Below, piece after piece: positions 8,751-18,185 of a stretch of 64,000 nt of DNA (position 1 is its first letter; each line of letters opens with the position of its first letter). The DNA is taken from positions 62,001 through 126,000 of the forward strand of contig NZ_JHXK01000012.1 in NCBI RefSeq assembly GCF_000621745.1, written 5' to 3'. The position numbers were made by a program, and so were the translations under genes. Below the pieces are notes generated by a model, which was given only the letters and a program-made list of their open reading frames with translations, was not told the origin of the DNA and made no database searches. The DNA comes from Clostridium beijerinckii HUN142. Its GTDB lineage: Bacteria; Bacillota; Clostridia; Clostridiales; Clostridiaceae.

Positions 8751-10670
8751 CTAACTAGAAACCTCTTCCCATTGCTCATATAATTTTTCAATAATTTCTT
8801 GAAGATTTTTAATTTCCTTATTTACTCTCTCGCTTTCGACTGGATTAGAATAAACTTCTTCTTTACAAAGTTCTTCCTGTAGCTTTTCAAGAGCTTCCTC
8901 ATTTTGAGTTATATTAGTTTCTATATTCTTAATTTCATTTTGCTTAGCTTTAGCTTCTTTCTCTAAAGCTTTTTTCTTTTTCTTTTCTTCATTTAATTGT
9001 GTTTTTGTCTTTCCAGCCGCTAAACCCTCGTATGCCTCAAATCTTTGTGGATTCTTCTTCTTTTCAGTATAGTAGCTATAATTTCCGAGATATTCACTTA
9101 CCCCATTTTCCTCTAATTCTAGTATTCTACTAATTACTTTATTTAAAAAATATCTATCATGAGAAATTACGATTAATGTACCATCATAGCTTAAAATTGC
9201 TTCCTCAAGAGCTTCTCTCGAAGGAATATCCAAATGATTTGTTGGTTCATCTAAGAGAAGTAAATTTGATTTAGATAGCATCAATTTCAAGAGATTTATC
9301 CTACATCTTTCTCCTCCACTCAACTTGTTTATCTCCTTAAACACATCATCGCCGCTAAAAAGAAATGATCCAAGAAAGCCTCTAAGTTCACTTGTGGTTA
9401 ACTCTGGAAAGTCATCCCATACTTCATTTAATATGGTCTTATTAAGATCAAGATTAGATTGCTCTTGATCATAGTACCCTACATTAACATTCACTCCTAA
9501 AATCTTAACCCCTGAATCACTTTTAACTTTATCCATTATTATATTAAAAAGTGTGGTTTTACCTCGTCCGTTTTCTCCTATTAATGCAATCTTTTCCCCT
9601 CTTTTTAAATCAAAAGATAAATTAGCGAATAGCTTTTTATCCCCATAACTTTTAGCCAATTTCTCAACGTGAAGTACATCATACCCACTTTTAACAGAAG
9701 CCTCAAATTTAATCTTGGATGCACTTTTTTCTTTATCTGGAGCATCTACAAGTTCCATTTTATCAAGTGCCTTTTCCCTACTTTCGGCTGCCTTTATACT
9801 TTTCTCTCTATTAAATGATCTAAATTTTTCTATTATTGCTTCTTGTCTTTTTATCTCTGTCTGCTGTAAATTATAAGCCTTCAACTTAGAATCATAATCT
9901 TTCTTCATAAGTTCTAAAGATTTTGTATATGGAGCATTATAACAATTCACATGGCCATTTATAACTTGAAATGTTGCTGTTGTTACAGAGTCCAAGAAAA
10001 ATCTATCATGGGAAATTACAATTACAGTTCCTTTATAAGTTTTTAAATATTCCTCAAGCCATTCAATTGCTTCCAAATCCAAGTGATTTGTAGGCTCGTC
10101 AAGCAATAGTATATCAGGATTTAAAAGTAACAGCTTACAAAGTGCAACTCTAGTTTTTTGCCCACCGCTTAAAGTTGAAATTAATTTATCAAAATCATCT
10201 TCAGTAAATCCCAATCCTTTAAGAACTCGTGATATTTCTCCTTTATATGTATATCCGCCTCTGTTTTGATAAAGATCCTGTGTCGTCCCATAATCTTTTA
10301 TAATTTTCTCATGATATGAGGCATTATTTTCATTATAAGGTTCATTCATCTTAATTTCTAAATCTGTAATTTTTCGTTCCAGCCTTTGGAGGTCTTCAAA
10401 AACAAGCAACATTTCATCATAAATTGTATTGCATGAATCTAATGCCAAATGCTGTGCAAGATAACCTAAAGATTTATTTTTATCTATAAAAACTTCCCCA
10501 TCATCTTGAATAAGCTCTTTTGATAATATTTTAAATAGGGTTGTTTTTCCTTCGCCATTTGATCCAATTATTCCAACCTTATCTCCTTCATTTATCGAAA
10601 ATGTTACATCTTTCAAAATAGTATTTATACCATAACTTTTACATATATTCTTACAACTTAATACAATCAT
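8751..10670 (-). CDS. ABC-F family ATPase (ribosome-associated type)
   Basis: 639-residue protein with two ABC cassettes and no membrane segment, the ABC-F arrangement. Cassette 1 has GSNGEGKTT, LSGGQKTR and LLLDEPTNHLD. Cassette 2 has GENGRGKTT, LSGGERCR and a second LLLDEPTNHLD. A charged linker between them (about residues 240-320) is the arm that reaches the ribosomal E/P site in known members. Residues about 550-639 form a Lys/Glu-rich coiled coil, as in Uup/YdiF-type proteins. Some ABC-F proteins protect ribosomes from antibiotics and others are housekeeping; which this is cannot be decided here. It is transcribed divergently from a TetR regulator that may control it. Confidence 0.93.
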   Translation of the reverse strand: MIVLSCKNICKSYGINTILKDVTFSINEGDKVGIIGSNGEGKTTLFKILSKELIQDDGEVFIDKNKSLGYLAQHLALDSCNTIYDEMLLVFEDLQRLERKITDLEIKMNEPYNENNASYHEKIIKDYGTTQDLYQNRGGYTYKGEISRVLKGLGFTEDDFDKLISTLSGGQKTRVALCKLLLLNPDILLLDEPTNHLDLEAIEWLEEYLKTYKGTVIVISHDRFFLDSVTTATFQVINGHVNCYNAPYTKSLELMKKDYDSKLKAYNLQQTEIKRQEAIIEKFRSFNREKSIKAAESREKALDKMELVDAPDKEKSASKIKFEASVKSGYDVLHVEKLAKSYGDKKLFANLSFDLKRGEKIALIGENGRGKTTLFNIIMDKVKSDSGVKILGVNVNVGYYDQEQSNLDLNKTILNEVWDDFPELTTSELRGFLGSFLFSGDDVFKEINKLSGGERCRINLLKLMLSKSNLLLLDEPTNHLDIPSREALEEAILSYDGTLIVISHDRYFLNKVISRILELEENGVSEYLGNYSYYTEKKKNPQRFEAYEGLAAGKTKTQLNEEKKKKKALEKEAKAKQNEIKNIETNITQNEEALEKLQEELCKEEVYSNPVESERVNKEIKNLQEIIEKLYEQWEEVSS

Positions 10671-10875
10671 TTTTTATCCTCCAGTATTTCATCCGAAAAT
10701 CTAGAATATATTAAACTCTAAATGCTTAATTTAATATTAAAACGTAAATCCTATCAATATAGATTAATAGTTTAACTAAATTTTCTCTACTAAATTATAC
10801 TATCTTATTAGTGTTATATCAATTTAACTATATTAAGAGTTAATTGATAATTTTTTTACTCTCCCTGTGTAAGAT

Positions 10876-10904
10876 TTGGATTATTATTTAATTTGCTTTA
10901 TAAT
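10876..10904 (+). promoter_or_regulatory. Promoter of tetR-family gene
   Basis: TTGGAT and TATAAT hexamers separated by 17 bases, 29 bases before the TetR-family start codon. The 260-bp divergent gap to the ABC-F gene is otherwise AT-rich, and I saw no clear TetR operator palindrome. Confidence 0.65.
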
Positions 10905-10933
10905 AAGTTAAATACATAATTTGGAGGCAAAAT

Positions 10934-11548
10934 ATGACTTTAAAGAATAACAATAAATCTCTTACCAAAAATAAAAAGCAATTGAAAGAGGAAGAGTTAT
11001 TTTTAGCAGCATATGATTTATTTCTTAAAAATGGCATAGAAAAGACGTCAATTGATGATATAACCAAAAATGCCGGAGTAGCAAAAGGAACTTTTTATTT
11101 ATACTTTAATGATAAATACGATATTTTAAATAAGCTAATTCTTCAAAAAAGTAATGAAATAATAAGAGAAGGGCTAGCTAAAACAAATGCCTTAGGAAGC
11201 AAAAACTTTAAAGAGCGCACGCTATTCTTTATTGATTATATAATAAATTATTTAAAAGATAATGTTTCTCTATTAAAGCTAATTAATAAAAATATTTCAT
11301 GGGGACTTTATAGAAAGGCCATAATGAAGCCAGAAGCATATAATGATGTAAAGAAAGTCTTAGATATTTTTGTTAAAAACCTAACTAAATCTGGAATGAA
11401 CGAAGAAGAAGCTGAAATGACATTATTCATGATTTTCGAATTAGTTGGCAGCATATGTTTTACTACTATAATATTAAAAGAACCAACTGATATTGAAAGT
11501 ATAAAACCAATACTCTTTAAAAAAATTTTGGCTATGATAAGTGTATAA
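10934..11548 (+). CDS. TetR/AcrR family transcriptional regulator
   Basis: 204-residue regulator. The N-terminal helix-turn-helix (TSIDDITKNAGVAKGTFYLYFNDKYDIL, about residues 40-67) is the TetR DNA-binding signature. The remaining all-helical domain would bind an unknown ligand. GGAGG lies 7 bases before the ATG. It is divergent from the ABC-F gene, the arrangement usual for a TetR repressor and its target, but the target here is an inference. No transporter gene is adjacent. Confidence 0.92.
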   Translation: MTLKNNNKSLTKNKKQLKEEELFLAAYDLFLKNGIEKTSIDDITKNAGVAKGTFYLYFNDKYDILNKLILQKSNEIIREGLAKTNALGSKNFKERTLFFIDYIINYLKDNVSLLKLINKNISWGLYRKAIMKPEAYNDVKKVLDIFVKNLTKSGMNEEEAEMTLFMIFELVGSICFTTIILKEPTDIESIKPILFKKILAMISV

Positions 11549-11687
11549 CTTATATAAATATATATTACAATTAAGTTTCTATATTCTAACCTTAATTGAG
11601 TACTTTGTTTACTAGAGTTTTAAATCTAAATTCATTATCGCAATATGGCAATATGTATATTAAGATTTATTTCTAAAAGCTATGTAA

Positions 11688-11742
11688 AGAAATATCTTAA
11701 AGATTTTATATTTTAGTATTATTAAATCTTTAAGATATTTCT
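11688..11742. terminator. Bidirectional terminator between convergent genes
   Basis: Nineteen-bp perfect stem (arms from 11688 and 11724) with a 17-base AT-rich loop, between the convergent TetR-family gene and the 159-residue unknown gene. Confidence 0.75.
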
Positions 11743-11759
11743 ATATGTTAAACTGGTTA

Positions 11760-12239
11760 TTAATAATTATTATTTTTATCGCAGTACGCTAATGTAAGTT
11801 TTATCAATCTCTTGATAATTACTCTAACTATCGGACGAGGAATTCTATATGAATACAGAGTAGCGAATATTCCTGGATGTCTTCGTTCAATTATAGAATA
11901 AATTTTATTCACATCATTATCAGAATTAGTTCTTTCAAGATCTTCTTCATTTAAATCTAAATCAAGACCTCTTAGAGCATCAAAAGTAGTAGGTATTTCA
12001 TTGTTAGCTATGTTATTAAATTTAAACCCGCTACTAATACCTTGGTTTTGATCATCAGAATAATAACATAATTCAGGCATGCCTGTTTCAGAAGGAAATA
12101 AATCTAAATTACGATTATTATCATTAATATCAAACGAAACTTTCTCGTAGATATTTGTACTCATAAATGCTGGTGGAACAAATCTAATATCGTTATCACT
12201 CGAACTGACTTGAGACATATACTTCTTATCAGGGTTCAT
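11760..12239 (-). CDS. Hypothetical protein, 159 aa
   Basis: I do not recognise this protein. It has no signal peptide or membrane segment. Residues 1-110 are acidic and Asn/Asp-rich, probably flexible. Residues about 110-155 (starting IYSIIERRHPGIFATLY, then PRPIVRVIIKRL) are basic and look like two amphipathic helices, possibly for binding a membrane or partner. An AGGAGG site precedes the ATG, and a 19-bp-stem terminator follows, so it is very likely a real gene. It is divergent from the aminotransferase gene across a 160-bp gap. Confidence 0.75.
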   Translation of the reverse strand: MNPDKKYMSQVSSSDNDIRFVPPAFMSTNIYEKVSFDINDNNRNLDLFPSETGMPELCYYSDDQNQGISSGFKFNNIANNEIPTTFDALRGLDLDLNEEDLERTNSDNDVNKIYSIIERRHPGIFATLYSYRIPRPIVRVIIKRLIKLTLAYCDKNNNY

Positions 12240-12401
12240 TTTAAATTACCTCCTATAAATAAATAATAATTGTTTCTCTTAATTAATATGCATCACAATT
12301 ATATATAGTACAAAATCAAATGAAAAAGATATGAATTTTACCGCCCTCTTAAGCGAACAATAAATATATTATAGGAATAATATATATTGGAGGAGATGCA
12401 T

Positions 12402-13706
12402 ATGAAGATAGAAAATAAGAAAAACATTAAAGACTTATTTGTTGGATTAGATGAAAAAGTGTGTGATTCAGATGGACACTGTATAGATGGAATAAATTTT
12501 GATAATGCAGCTACAACTCCGCCTATTAAGTCAAGTATTGAATATATAAAACAATTAGGCAATACTTATGCTTCTATAGGACGAGGAACAGGTCAAAAAG
12601 CAGAAATAACTACTAATTTATATAAAGAGTCTAAGGATTTTTTAATGGATTTTTTTAACGTAAAAGATAGAGATAAATATGTTGTGATATACGTTAGCAA
12701 TACAACTGAAGGTATAAACAAACTAGCAAAAACTCTTATCAAAAGTCCAGATGAAATAGTATTAACCTCTAGAATGGAGCACCATTCAAATGATTTACCT
12801 TGGAGAAAAAGAGGTAATGTTGATTATATCGAAGTAGATGAACAAGGTAGACTTAAACTTGAAGAATTGGAAGAGAAACTAAAGAAAAACAATGGTAAAG
12901 TAAAGTATGTATCTCTTACTGGAGCTTCTAATGTAACTGGTTATATAAATCATATTCATTTTATAGCAAAACTGGTTCATAAATATGGTGCAAAATTGAT
13001 TGTAGATGGTGCACAACTTGTACCTCATACAAGAGTTAATATTAATGGAGACACAGATGACGATCAAATTGATTTCTTGGTATTTTCATCCCACAAAATT
13101 TATTCCCCCTTTGGCGTAGGAGTCATAATAGGGTTAAAAGAAGATTTCATTGATGTGGACCCAGATTATCTTGGTGGCGGAACTGTCGAATTGGTGTTGG
13201 ATAAAGAAATTAAATTTCTTACCCCACCAGAGAAAAATGAAGCAGGAACACCAAATTTTTTAGGTGTAATGAGTTTGGTTAATTCATTACGAATTGTTAA
13301 CACTATTGGATATGACTATATAGAAAAACATGAAAGAGTTCTTTTAGAGCATACTCTAGAAGGATTTAAAAGAATTCCTAAAGTTATAAACTATGGAGAT
13401 ACTGAAAATATAAGTGATCGACTTGGAATTGCAACCTTTAATGTAGAAGATATGTACCATCATGATGTAGCTGATATCTTAGCTAAAAAGAAAGGAATTT
13501 CTGTTAGGCATGGCTGGTTTTGTGCCCATCCATATTGTAGAAGACTCATGAATGTAAGTGAAGATGAGGCTAAAGAATTCCTTGATAATCCAAACAAGAA
13601 AATGCTAGGGATGATAAGAGTAAGCTTTGCATTATATAATTCAATTGATGAAGTTGATACCTTTTTAAATGTATTAGAAGATATCTGTTTAAGAAAAATA
13701 AAATAA
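12402..13706 (+). CDS. Class V aminotransferase / cysteine-desulfurase-like PLP enzyme
   Basis: PLP-dependent fold type I enzyme, 434 residues. Visible elements: NFDNAATTPP near the N-terminus, SNTTEGINKLA (phosphate loop), MEHHSNDLPWR (His stacking on PLP), VDGAQLVPHTRV (Asp to the pyridine N) and SSHKIYSPFGVGV (Schiff-base Lys). WFCAHPYCRRL near the C-terminus places Cys where SufS-type desulfurases carry theirs. No Fe-S scaffold gene is adjacent, so sulfur donation to clusters is not implied. I chose the ATG at 12402 because GGAGGAG lies 6-8 bases upstream. The TTG at 12387 lies within that site's vicinity and lacks its own. Confidence 0.88.
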   Translation: MKIENKKNIKDLFVGLDEKVCDSDGHCIDGINFDNAATTPPIKSSIEYIKQLGNTYASIGRGTGQKAEITTNLYKESKDFLMDFFNVKDRDKYVVIYVSNTTEGINKLAKTLIKSPDEIVLTSRMEHHSNDLPWRKRGNVDYIEVDEQGRLKLEELEEKLKKNNGKVKYVSLTGASNVTGYINHIHFIAKLVHKYGAKLIVDGAQLVPHTRVNINGDTDDDQIDFLVFSSHKIYSPFGVGVIIGLKEDFIDVDPDYLGGGTVELVLDKEIKFLTPPEKNEAGTPNFLGVMSLVNSLRIVNTIGYDYIEKHERVLLEHTLEGFKRIPKVINYGDTENISDRLGIATFNVEDMYHHDVADILAKKKGISVRHGWFCAHPYCRRLMNVSEDEAKEFLDNPNKKMLGMIRVSFALYNSIDEVDTFLNVLEDICLRKIK

Positions 13707-13783
13707 TAAGTTTTCTTAATTTAAAACTAAAAATAAATTATCTAAAAAAATTTTCCGTAATATTAAAAGTTCTATCAATTTAT

Positions 13784-13819
13784 AGGATGTATAAATGAAG
13801 ACCTTCATCTATACATCCT
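13784..13819. terminator. Bidirectional terminator
   Basis: AGGATGTATA/TATACATCCT stem with an inner ATGAAG/TTCAT pairing, between the convergent aminotransferase and phosphofructokinase genes. Confidence 0.75.
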
Positions 13820-13870
13820 TCTATTAGTTAAATATTGAAACACATAAGTCACTAATTTTATACTTGTTAT

Positions 13871-15088
13871 CTATTGATTAAACACCTTGTACTTTGGAAG
13901 ATTCTTTTCAAAAGCCAATTTAGGAGTATCTTTTATTAATGGTTCAAAATATGAGCATGCTTCAGGTGTTACAAAATTACCTTCTTTATTAATCCATTCT
14001 ATAGGAAAATATTTAACATTGTTTGCTACATCTTCTGCATCAACTAAAGAATAACTAACTTCATAAGGTTCATTAGACACCCTGTTAATGTTAACCATCT
14101 TTCCTGTTTCTCCTTGCGAAGCATATTTTAAAGCCATCTTTCCAGCATTATAGGCTTCTGTCAAGTCAGCATCTGAAGCACAATGCATTGCACAACGTTG
14201 AAGAACACCAAGTTGTAGTGCTTTTACTCTTGTTGTAAATCCGGCCTCAAGAATTAGCCTCCTCAAGCATTCAGATACTCCCCCTAATTGAACGTGTCCA
14301 AATTTATCTTGAGACACACAGTCAAACTCAGAAATGAACCTTCCATCTTTGTCTCTTATTCCTTCTGATACAATTATATATACTTTATTTTGCTCTTCAA
14401 ATCTTTGCCTAACATCATTCAGAAACTTAATTTTATCAAAATCTACTTCAGGAAGGTATATAAAATCTGCGATCGGTTTTCCATCAAGTTTCGCAATGCA
14501 TGCAGAAGCTGCAAGCCATCCTGTATCTCTTCCCATAGTTTCTAAAATAAATATACCATTATTTATGTAAACTGACGCATCTAAATATGTTTCAAGAGCT
14601 GTTGTTCCAATAAACTTTGCTGCGCTACCAAAACCCGGAGTGTGATCAGTAAATTTTAAATCATTATCAATAGTTTTAGGGATACCTATAAAACTTATTC
14701 CAATATCATTTTGTTTTGCATATCGTGAAAGTTTCGCTATGGTGTCCATAGAATCATTACCACCAACATAAAAAAATGATGTTATATCATACTCTTTAAG
14801 AATCTCTATTAAACTTTCATACTCTTCACTACAAGAATCTAAATCTTTTAATTTATACCTACAAGATCCTAGGCCTGAAGATGGAGTAAATCTAAAATTA
14901 TCTATTTCATCTTCTGAAACTGATGACAAATCGATTATATTTCTATTTAATATACCCTCAATACCATTTAAACCTGCATATACCTTTTCAAAAGTCTTTA
15001 GTTCTTTATTCGTATTTAAAAGTCCAACTACACTTGAATTAATTACTGCTGTTGGCCCCCCAGATTGAGCTATTATACAATTTGACAT
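13871..15088 (-). CDS. pfp: 6-phosphofructokinase, PPi-dependent type
   Basis: 405-residue phosphofructokinase. SGGPTAVINSS starts the protein, and the GGNDSMDT segment has Asp where ATP-dependent enzymes have Gly (GGDGS), the residue change associated with pyrophosphate use. The IPKTIDND and GRDTGWLAA motifs of the substrate site are intact, as is EGIRDKDG. It would convert fructose 6-phosphate to the 1,6-bisphosphate using PPi, reversibly. An ATP-dependent pfkA is expected elsewhere in the genome. It is monocistronic, with GGAGG before the ATG. Donor specificity is inferred from the motif, not shown. Confidence 0.9.
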   Translation of the reverse strand: MSNCIIAQSGGPTAVINSSVVGLLNTNKELKTFEKVYAGLNGIEGILNRNIIDLSSVSEDEIDNFRFTPSSGLGSCRYKLKDLDSCSEEYESLIEILKEYDITSFFYVGGNDSMDTIAKLSRYAKQNDIGISFIGIPKTIDNDLKFTDHTPGFGSAAKFIGTTALETYLDASVYINNGIFILETMGRDTGWLAASACIAKLDGKPIADFIYLPEVDFDKIKFLNDVRQRFEEQNKVYIIVSEGIRDKDGRFISEFDCVSQDKFGHVQLGGVSECLRRLILEAGFTTRVKALQLGVLQRCAMHCASDADLTEAYNAGKMALKYASQGETGKMVNINRVSNEPYEVSYSLVDAEDVANNVKYFPIEWINKEGNFVTPEACSYFEPLIKDTPKLAFEKNLPKYKVFNQ

Positions 15089-15276
15089 GAAATTTCCTCC
15101 TTGTTTGCTATACTAATTTGGTTAAATGTGCTATACTATTTAACCAATAGTAATACACTATTTATTAATATACAACAAATAAAAGATTTAATAAAGACTT
15201 TTTTTAAAATTTTTGCATATATTAAAAAAACTTTAATTATTATAGAGTAAGTCTAATTTTAAAGGAGGAAGAGAAA

Positions 15277-15828
15277 ATGAATTTGTACGACATTATAATA
15301 ATAGGGATTGCACTAGCCATGGATGCTTTTGGCGTAACATTAGGAATTGGTCTAAATCCTAATGTTAGCAGAATCCATAAAATAAAGTTTTTATTATCAT
15401 TTGCATTCTTTCAATTTTTATTTACATATGTAGGTGGAAGTTTAGGATATTTATTCGATACTTATATTACAAGCATACCTTGCATTGCTGGTGGAATAAT
15501 TATGGCAATCGTAGGAACTCTTATTATAATAGATGGCTTTAAAGAAAAAGAAACTGAACTTTTAATAAAAAATAGTACTTGTGTAATACTTGGAATATCC
15601 GTCAGTATTGATGCGTTAGTTATTGGATTCACTGCATTTCACGAAATTTCATACAATATATTACTTTGTGTCGATTCAATTTTAATTGGATTAATCACTT
15701 TATTCATATGTACAGTAGGATTTTTTATATGCAGATATGTTAAAAAAATAAAATTTGTAACAACATATGCTAATTTTTTTGGTGGTATAGCTCTTATATT
15801 TTTTGGATTTAAGATGATATTTTTTTAA
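15277..15828 (+). CDS. mntP: MntP-family manganese efflux pump
   Basis: 183-residue membrane protein with about six membrane helices, the size and topology of MntP (DUF204). The repeated acidic motifs LAMDAFGVTLGIG (helix 1) and SIDALVIGF (helix 4) are the family signature for Mn export. AAAGGAGGAAG precedes the ATG. A Fur-family regulator follows 51 bases downstream with its own candidate operator. The 188-bp upstream gap has no recognisable yybP-ykoY manganese riboswitch, unlike many mntP genes, so control may instead be transcriptional. Confidence 0.9.
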   Translation: MNLYDIIIIGIALAMDAFGVTLGIGLNPNVSRIHKIKFLLSFAFFQFLFTYVGGSLGYLFDTYITSIPCIAGGIIMAIVGTLIIIDGFKEKETELLIKNSTCVILGISVSIDALVIGFTAFHEISYNILLCVDSILIGLITLFICTVGFFICRYVKKIKFVTTYANFFGGIALIFFGFKMIFF

Positions 15829-15829
15829 G

Positions 15830-15863
15830 ATATTAAATATATGTGATATAATATATTTAATAT
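15830..15863 (+). promoter_or_regulatory. Inverted repeat upstream of fur-family gene
   Basis: Two perfect 13-base arms (ATATTAAATATAT and its complement) separated by 8 bases, starting directly after the mntP stop and overlapping likely -10 sequence. Candidate autoregulatory operator for the Fur-family protein. It does not match a textbook Fur or PerR box. Confidence 0.45.
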
Positions 15864-15879
15864 TTAGCTGTTAGGGGAT

Positions 15880-16299
15880 ATGAAAATGGAACCAATAGAA
15901 ATTCTTAAGAACAAAGGAATTAAAATAACTAAAGGAAGAATAGAAATCCTAAGTATATTAAAAAATTCTGAAAACAGTTTGTCAGCTGAAAAAATATATC
16001 AGATTTATAAAAGCAATAATATAAATATAAATTTAAGCACAGTTTATAGAACTTTAGAATTATTTGAAGAAAAAGAAATTATTGAGAAAATAACTCTAAA
16101 TGATGGAGTTTTTTCATATAAACTAAAAGAAAAAACTCACAGGCATCATTTGGAATGTGATATATGTCATAAAGAAGTTGAAATTCCTTGTCCTATGCTT
16201 CAGATTCAGGAATTAGTTCAAAATGCGACTGGCTTCACTTTGACAGATCATGACTTGGTTATGAAAGGCGTATGTAAAGACTGCAAAAAGAAACAGTAG
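15880..16299 (+). CDS. Fur-family metalloregulator
   Basis: 139-residue winged-helix regulator. The HTH segment includes LSTVYRTLELFEEKEII, the metal-binding stretch is HRHHLECDICHKEVEIPC, and a second Cys pair, CKDC, forms the structural zinc site at the C-terminus. Sensors of iron (Fur), zinc (Zur), manganese (Mur) and peroxide (PerR) share this layout, and the motif alone does not separate them. Sitting directly behind a manganese exporter makes manganese or iron sensing attractive. Start ATG follows AGGGGATATGAAA; a downstream ATG (16-mer later) is also possible. Confidence 0.9.
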   Translation: MKMEPIEILKNKGIKITKGRIEILSILKNSENSLSAEKIYQIYKSNNININLSTVYRTLELFEEKEIIEKITLNDGVFSYKLKEKTHRHHLECDICHKEVEIPCPMLQIQELVQNATGFTLTDHDLVMKGVCKDCKKKQ

Positions 16300-16381
16300 T
16301 TAAGTTTCCTTAATACAAGTCATATTTTATAAAAAGTTTTATATTAAAATTTGCAGATTGTTTTCTATAGAAATTATAATA

Positions 16382-16420
16382 AAAACTACTTGTTCAAGGT
16401 GTTCTTAAACAAGTAGTTTT
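16382..16420. terminator. Bidirectional terminator, fur/ddl
   Basis: Thirteen-bp stem (AAAACTACTTGTT and complement) flanked by A- and T-runs, between the convergent fur-family and ddl genes. Confidence 0.85.
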
Positions 16421-16466
16421 TAATTGCAATTTTATAAATATTTAAAAAGTTTTTTAGCTCATATTA

Positions 16467-17372
16467 TTATCTGCTTATTTTCAATGAATCCTGTATAATC
16501 ATATCTATTAATTCTGAAAATCCTATATTTAAAGCTGCTGCACTTTTAGGAATCAGGCTATTTTTAGTCATTCCTGGAAGAGTATTTATTTCTAAAATGT
16601 ATGGTACACCTTTCTCTGTAACTATCATATCAACTCTAGAATACACTTCACACTTAAGTGCCTTATAAGTTTTTAATGCCATCTTTTCTACTTCCTTGTG
16701 CAACTCTTTTTCTAGCTCAACCACAATTTCTTCTGCACCACCATCTTGATACTTAGATGTAAAGTCAAAAAATTCAGCTTTAGGCTTAATTGCAATTACT
16801 GGAAGCATTCTATCATTATATACAGGACAAGTTATCTCATCACCTTTTATAAATTTTTCTATCATAACTTCGCTATCCCATTTAAAAGCTTCTGAAACAC
16901 AGTTTTCAATTTCCTTCTCTTCTTTAACTATGAATGTCGCAACACTTGATCCACCATGAGTAGGTTTTACTACTACTGGATACCCTAGCTCATTTATTTT
17001 ATTGAAATCTATATTATCTCCTTTTCTTAAGTTAATCCAAGGAGCAGTTCTAATCCCATTTGCCTCTAGAACAGATTTTGATACATCTTTATCCATACAC
17101 ATAGCACTGCTTAAAGGTCCACACCCTGAATATGGTATTCCTAATGTTTGAAGTACTGATTGAACAGTTCCATCCTCTCCAAATTGACCATGTAAAGCTA
17201 AAAGTGCAAAATCTATCCCTTTAGATTTATTTACTATATCTTCTTTTTTATCTATTACAATTGGTAGTACTTCATACTTTTCCTTGTTTATATTTTCAAT
17301 TATAGAATTTCCACTTTGCAATGATATCTCTCTTTCTGATGATATACCACCCATTATAACTCCAATTTTCAT
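16467..17372 (-). CDS. ddl: D-alanine--D-alanine ligase
   Basis: ATP-grasp enzyme joining two D-alanines for the peptidoglycan stem peptide. The 301-residue length is normal. Visible motifs: [14 protein letters not shown] at the N-terminus, [22 protein letters not shown] in the ATP-grasp region, and the C-terminal [19 protein letters not shown] that carries metal and substrate ligands. It is monocistronic. Substrate choice (D-Ala rather than D-Lac or D-Ser at position 2) is assumed from the housekeeping context; no vanH/vanX genes accompany it. Confidence 0.95.
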   Translation of the reverse strand: MKIGVIMGGISSEREISLQSGNSIIENINKEKYEVLPIVIDKKEDIVNKSKGIDFALLALHGQFGEDGTVQSVLQTLGIPYSGCGPLSSAMCMDKDVSKSVLEANGIRTAPWINLRKGDNIDFNKINELGYPVVVKPTHGGSSVATFIVKEEKEIENCVSEAFKWDSEVMIEKFIKGDEITCPVYNDRMLPVIAIKPKAEFFDFTSKYQDGGAEEIVVELEKELHKEVEKMALKTYKALKCEVYSRVDMIVTEKGVPYILEINTLPGMTKNSLIPKSAAALNIGFSELIDMIIQDSLKISR

Positions 17373-17476
17373 AGATTACCTCCAAAATACTTATTAATAT
17401 TTCTTGTTAAGTAAGTTAATTATCTTTATTCATTCTAACTTATCTTTATTTTATTAAATTAACTACACGATTAAAA

Positions 17477-17513
17477 GAACCACTTGGACTGTAAATTGTC
17501 TTAATTGTGGTTC
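17477..17513 (-). terminator. Terminator after nth
   Basis: GAACCAC/GTGGTTC stem with an inner AATT pairing, followed on the minus strand by TTTTAA. It lies 24 bases past the nth stop. Confidence 0.7.
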
Positions 17514-17536
17514 ATAAAAATTTTATAACTATTCTT

Positions 17537-18169
17537 TTATCTGTTAGTTTTATTACCATAACTACACAAATCTTTTATTGGACATTCCGTACACTTAGGA
17601 TTTCTAGCACTACAGCATCTTCTCCCATGAAATATAAGTAGATGATGCATAAGAATCCAATCTTTCTTTGGTAGTTCTTTTTGTAATTGTTTTTCAACTT
17701 CTAAAACATTTTCCGAATCTGCAAGTTTTAATCTATTTGATACCCTAAATACATGTGTATCTACAGCTATAGATGGCACATTAAAGGCATTGGATAAAAC
17801 GACATTAGCTGTTTTTCTTCCAGCTCCAGCAAGCGAAGTTATTTCCTCCATTGTCTTTGGAACTTCTCCATTAAATTTTTCCTTAAGTTGATTGAACATA
17901 AGTATTAAATTTTTAGATTTATTTCTATATAAACCTATTTGTTTTATCCGTTCTTCAAGTTCCTCATTCGTTAATGTTAAAAGTGAGTCTAAATCTGGAT
18001 AATCCTTAAATAAATCTTTTGTTACCTCGTTTACTTTTTTATCTGTTGTTTGAGCAGACAATATTGTAGCTATAAGCAATTGAAGTGGTGTTTCATAATT
18101 CAATTCACATTTTGCATCTGGATATGTATCTTTTAATATATCTACAATTTTTTTTGTCCTTGCTTTCAT
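17537..18169 (-). CDS. nth: Endonuclease III (DNA glycosylase/AP lyase)
   Basis: Base-excision repair enzyme that removes oxidised pyrimidines and nicks abasic sites. The 210-residue protein has the helix-hairpin-helix LAGAGRKTANVVLSNAF with the catalytic Lys, followed by the catalytic Asp in VDTHVFRVSNRL. The C-terminal 4Fe-4S site is CSARNPKCTECPIKDLC (spacing C-x6-C-x2-C-x5-C). It lies 16 bases downstream of plsC and is probably co-transcribed with it. Confidence 0.97.
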   Translation of the reverse strand: MKARTKKIVDILKDTYPDAKCELNYETPLQLLIATILSAQTTDKKVNEVTKDLFKDYPDLDSLLTLTNEELEERIKQIGLYRNKSKNLILMFNQLKEKFNGEVPKTMEEITSLAGAGRKTANVVLSNAFNVPSIAVDTHVFRVSNRLKLADSENVLEVEKQLQKELPKKDWILMHHLLIFHGRRCCSARNPKCTECPIKDLCSYGNKTNR

Positions 18170-18185
18170 ATCTTTTGTAATCTCC

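Noticed and set aside
12402..13706. SufS/IscS for Fe-S cluster assembly
   Set aside because: The fold and a C-terminal Cys fit, but no sufU/sufB/iscU gene is adjacent and the sequence could be another class V enzyme, so no suf/isc symbol was given.
15089..15276. yybP-ykoY manganese riboswitch before mntP
   Set aside because: The 188-base gap is AT-rich and shows none of the GC-rich conserved strands of that RNA.
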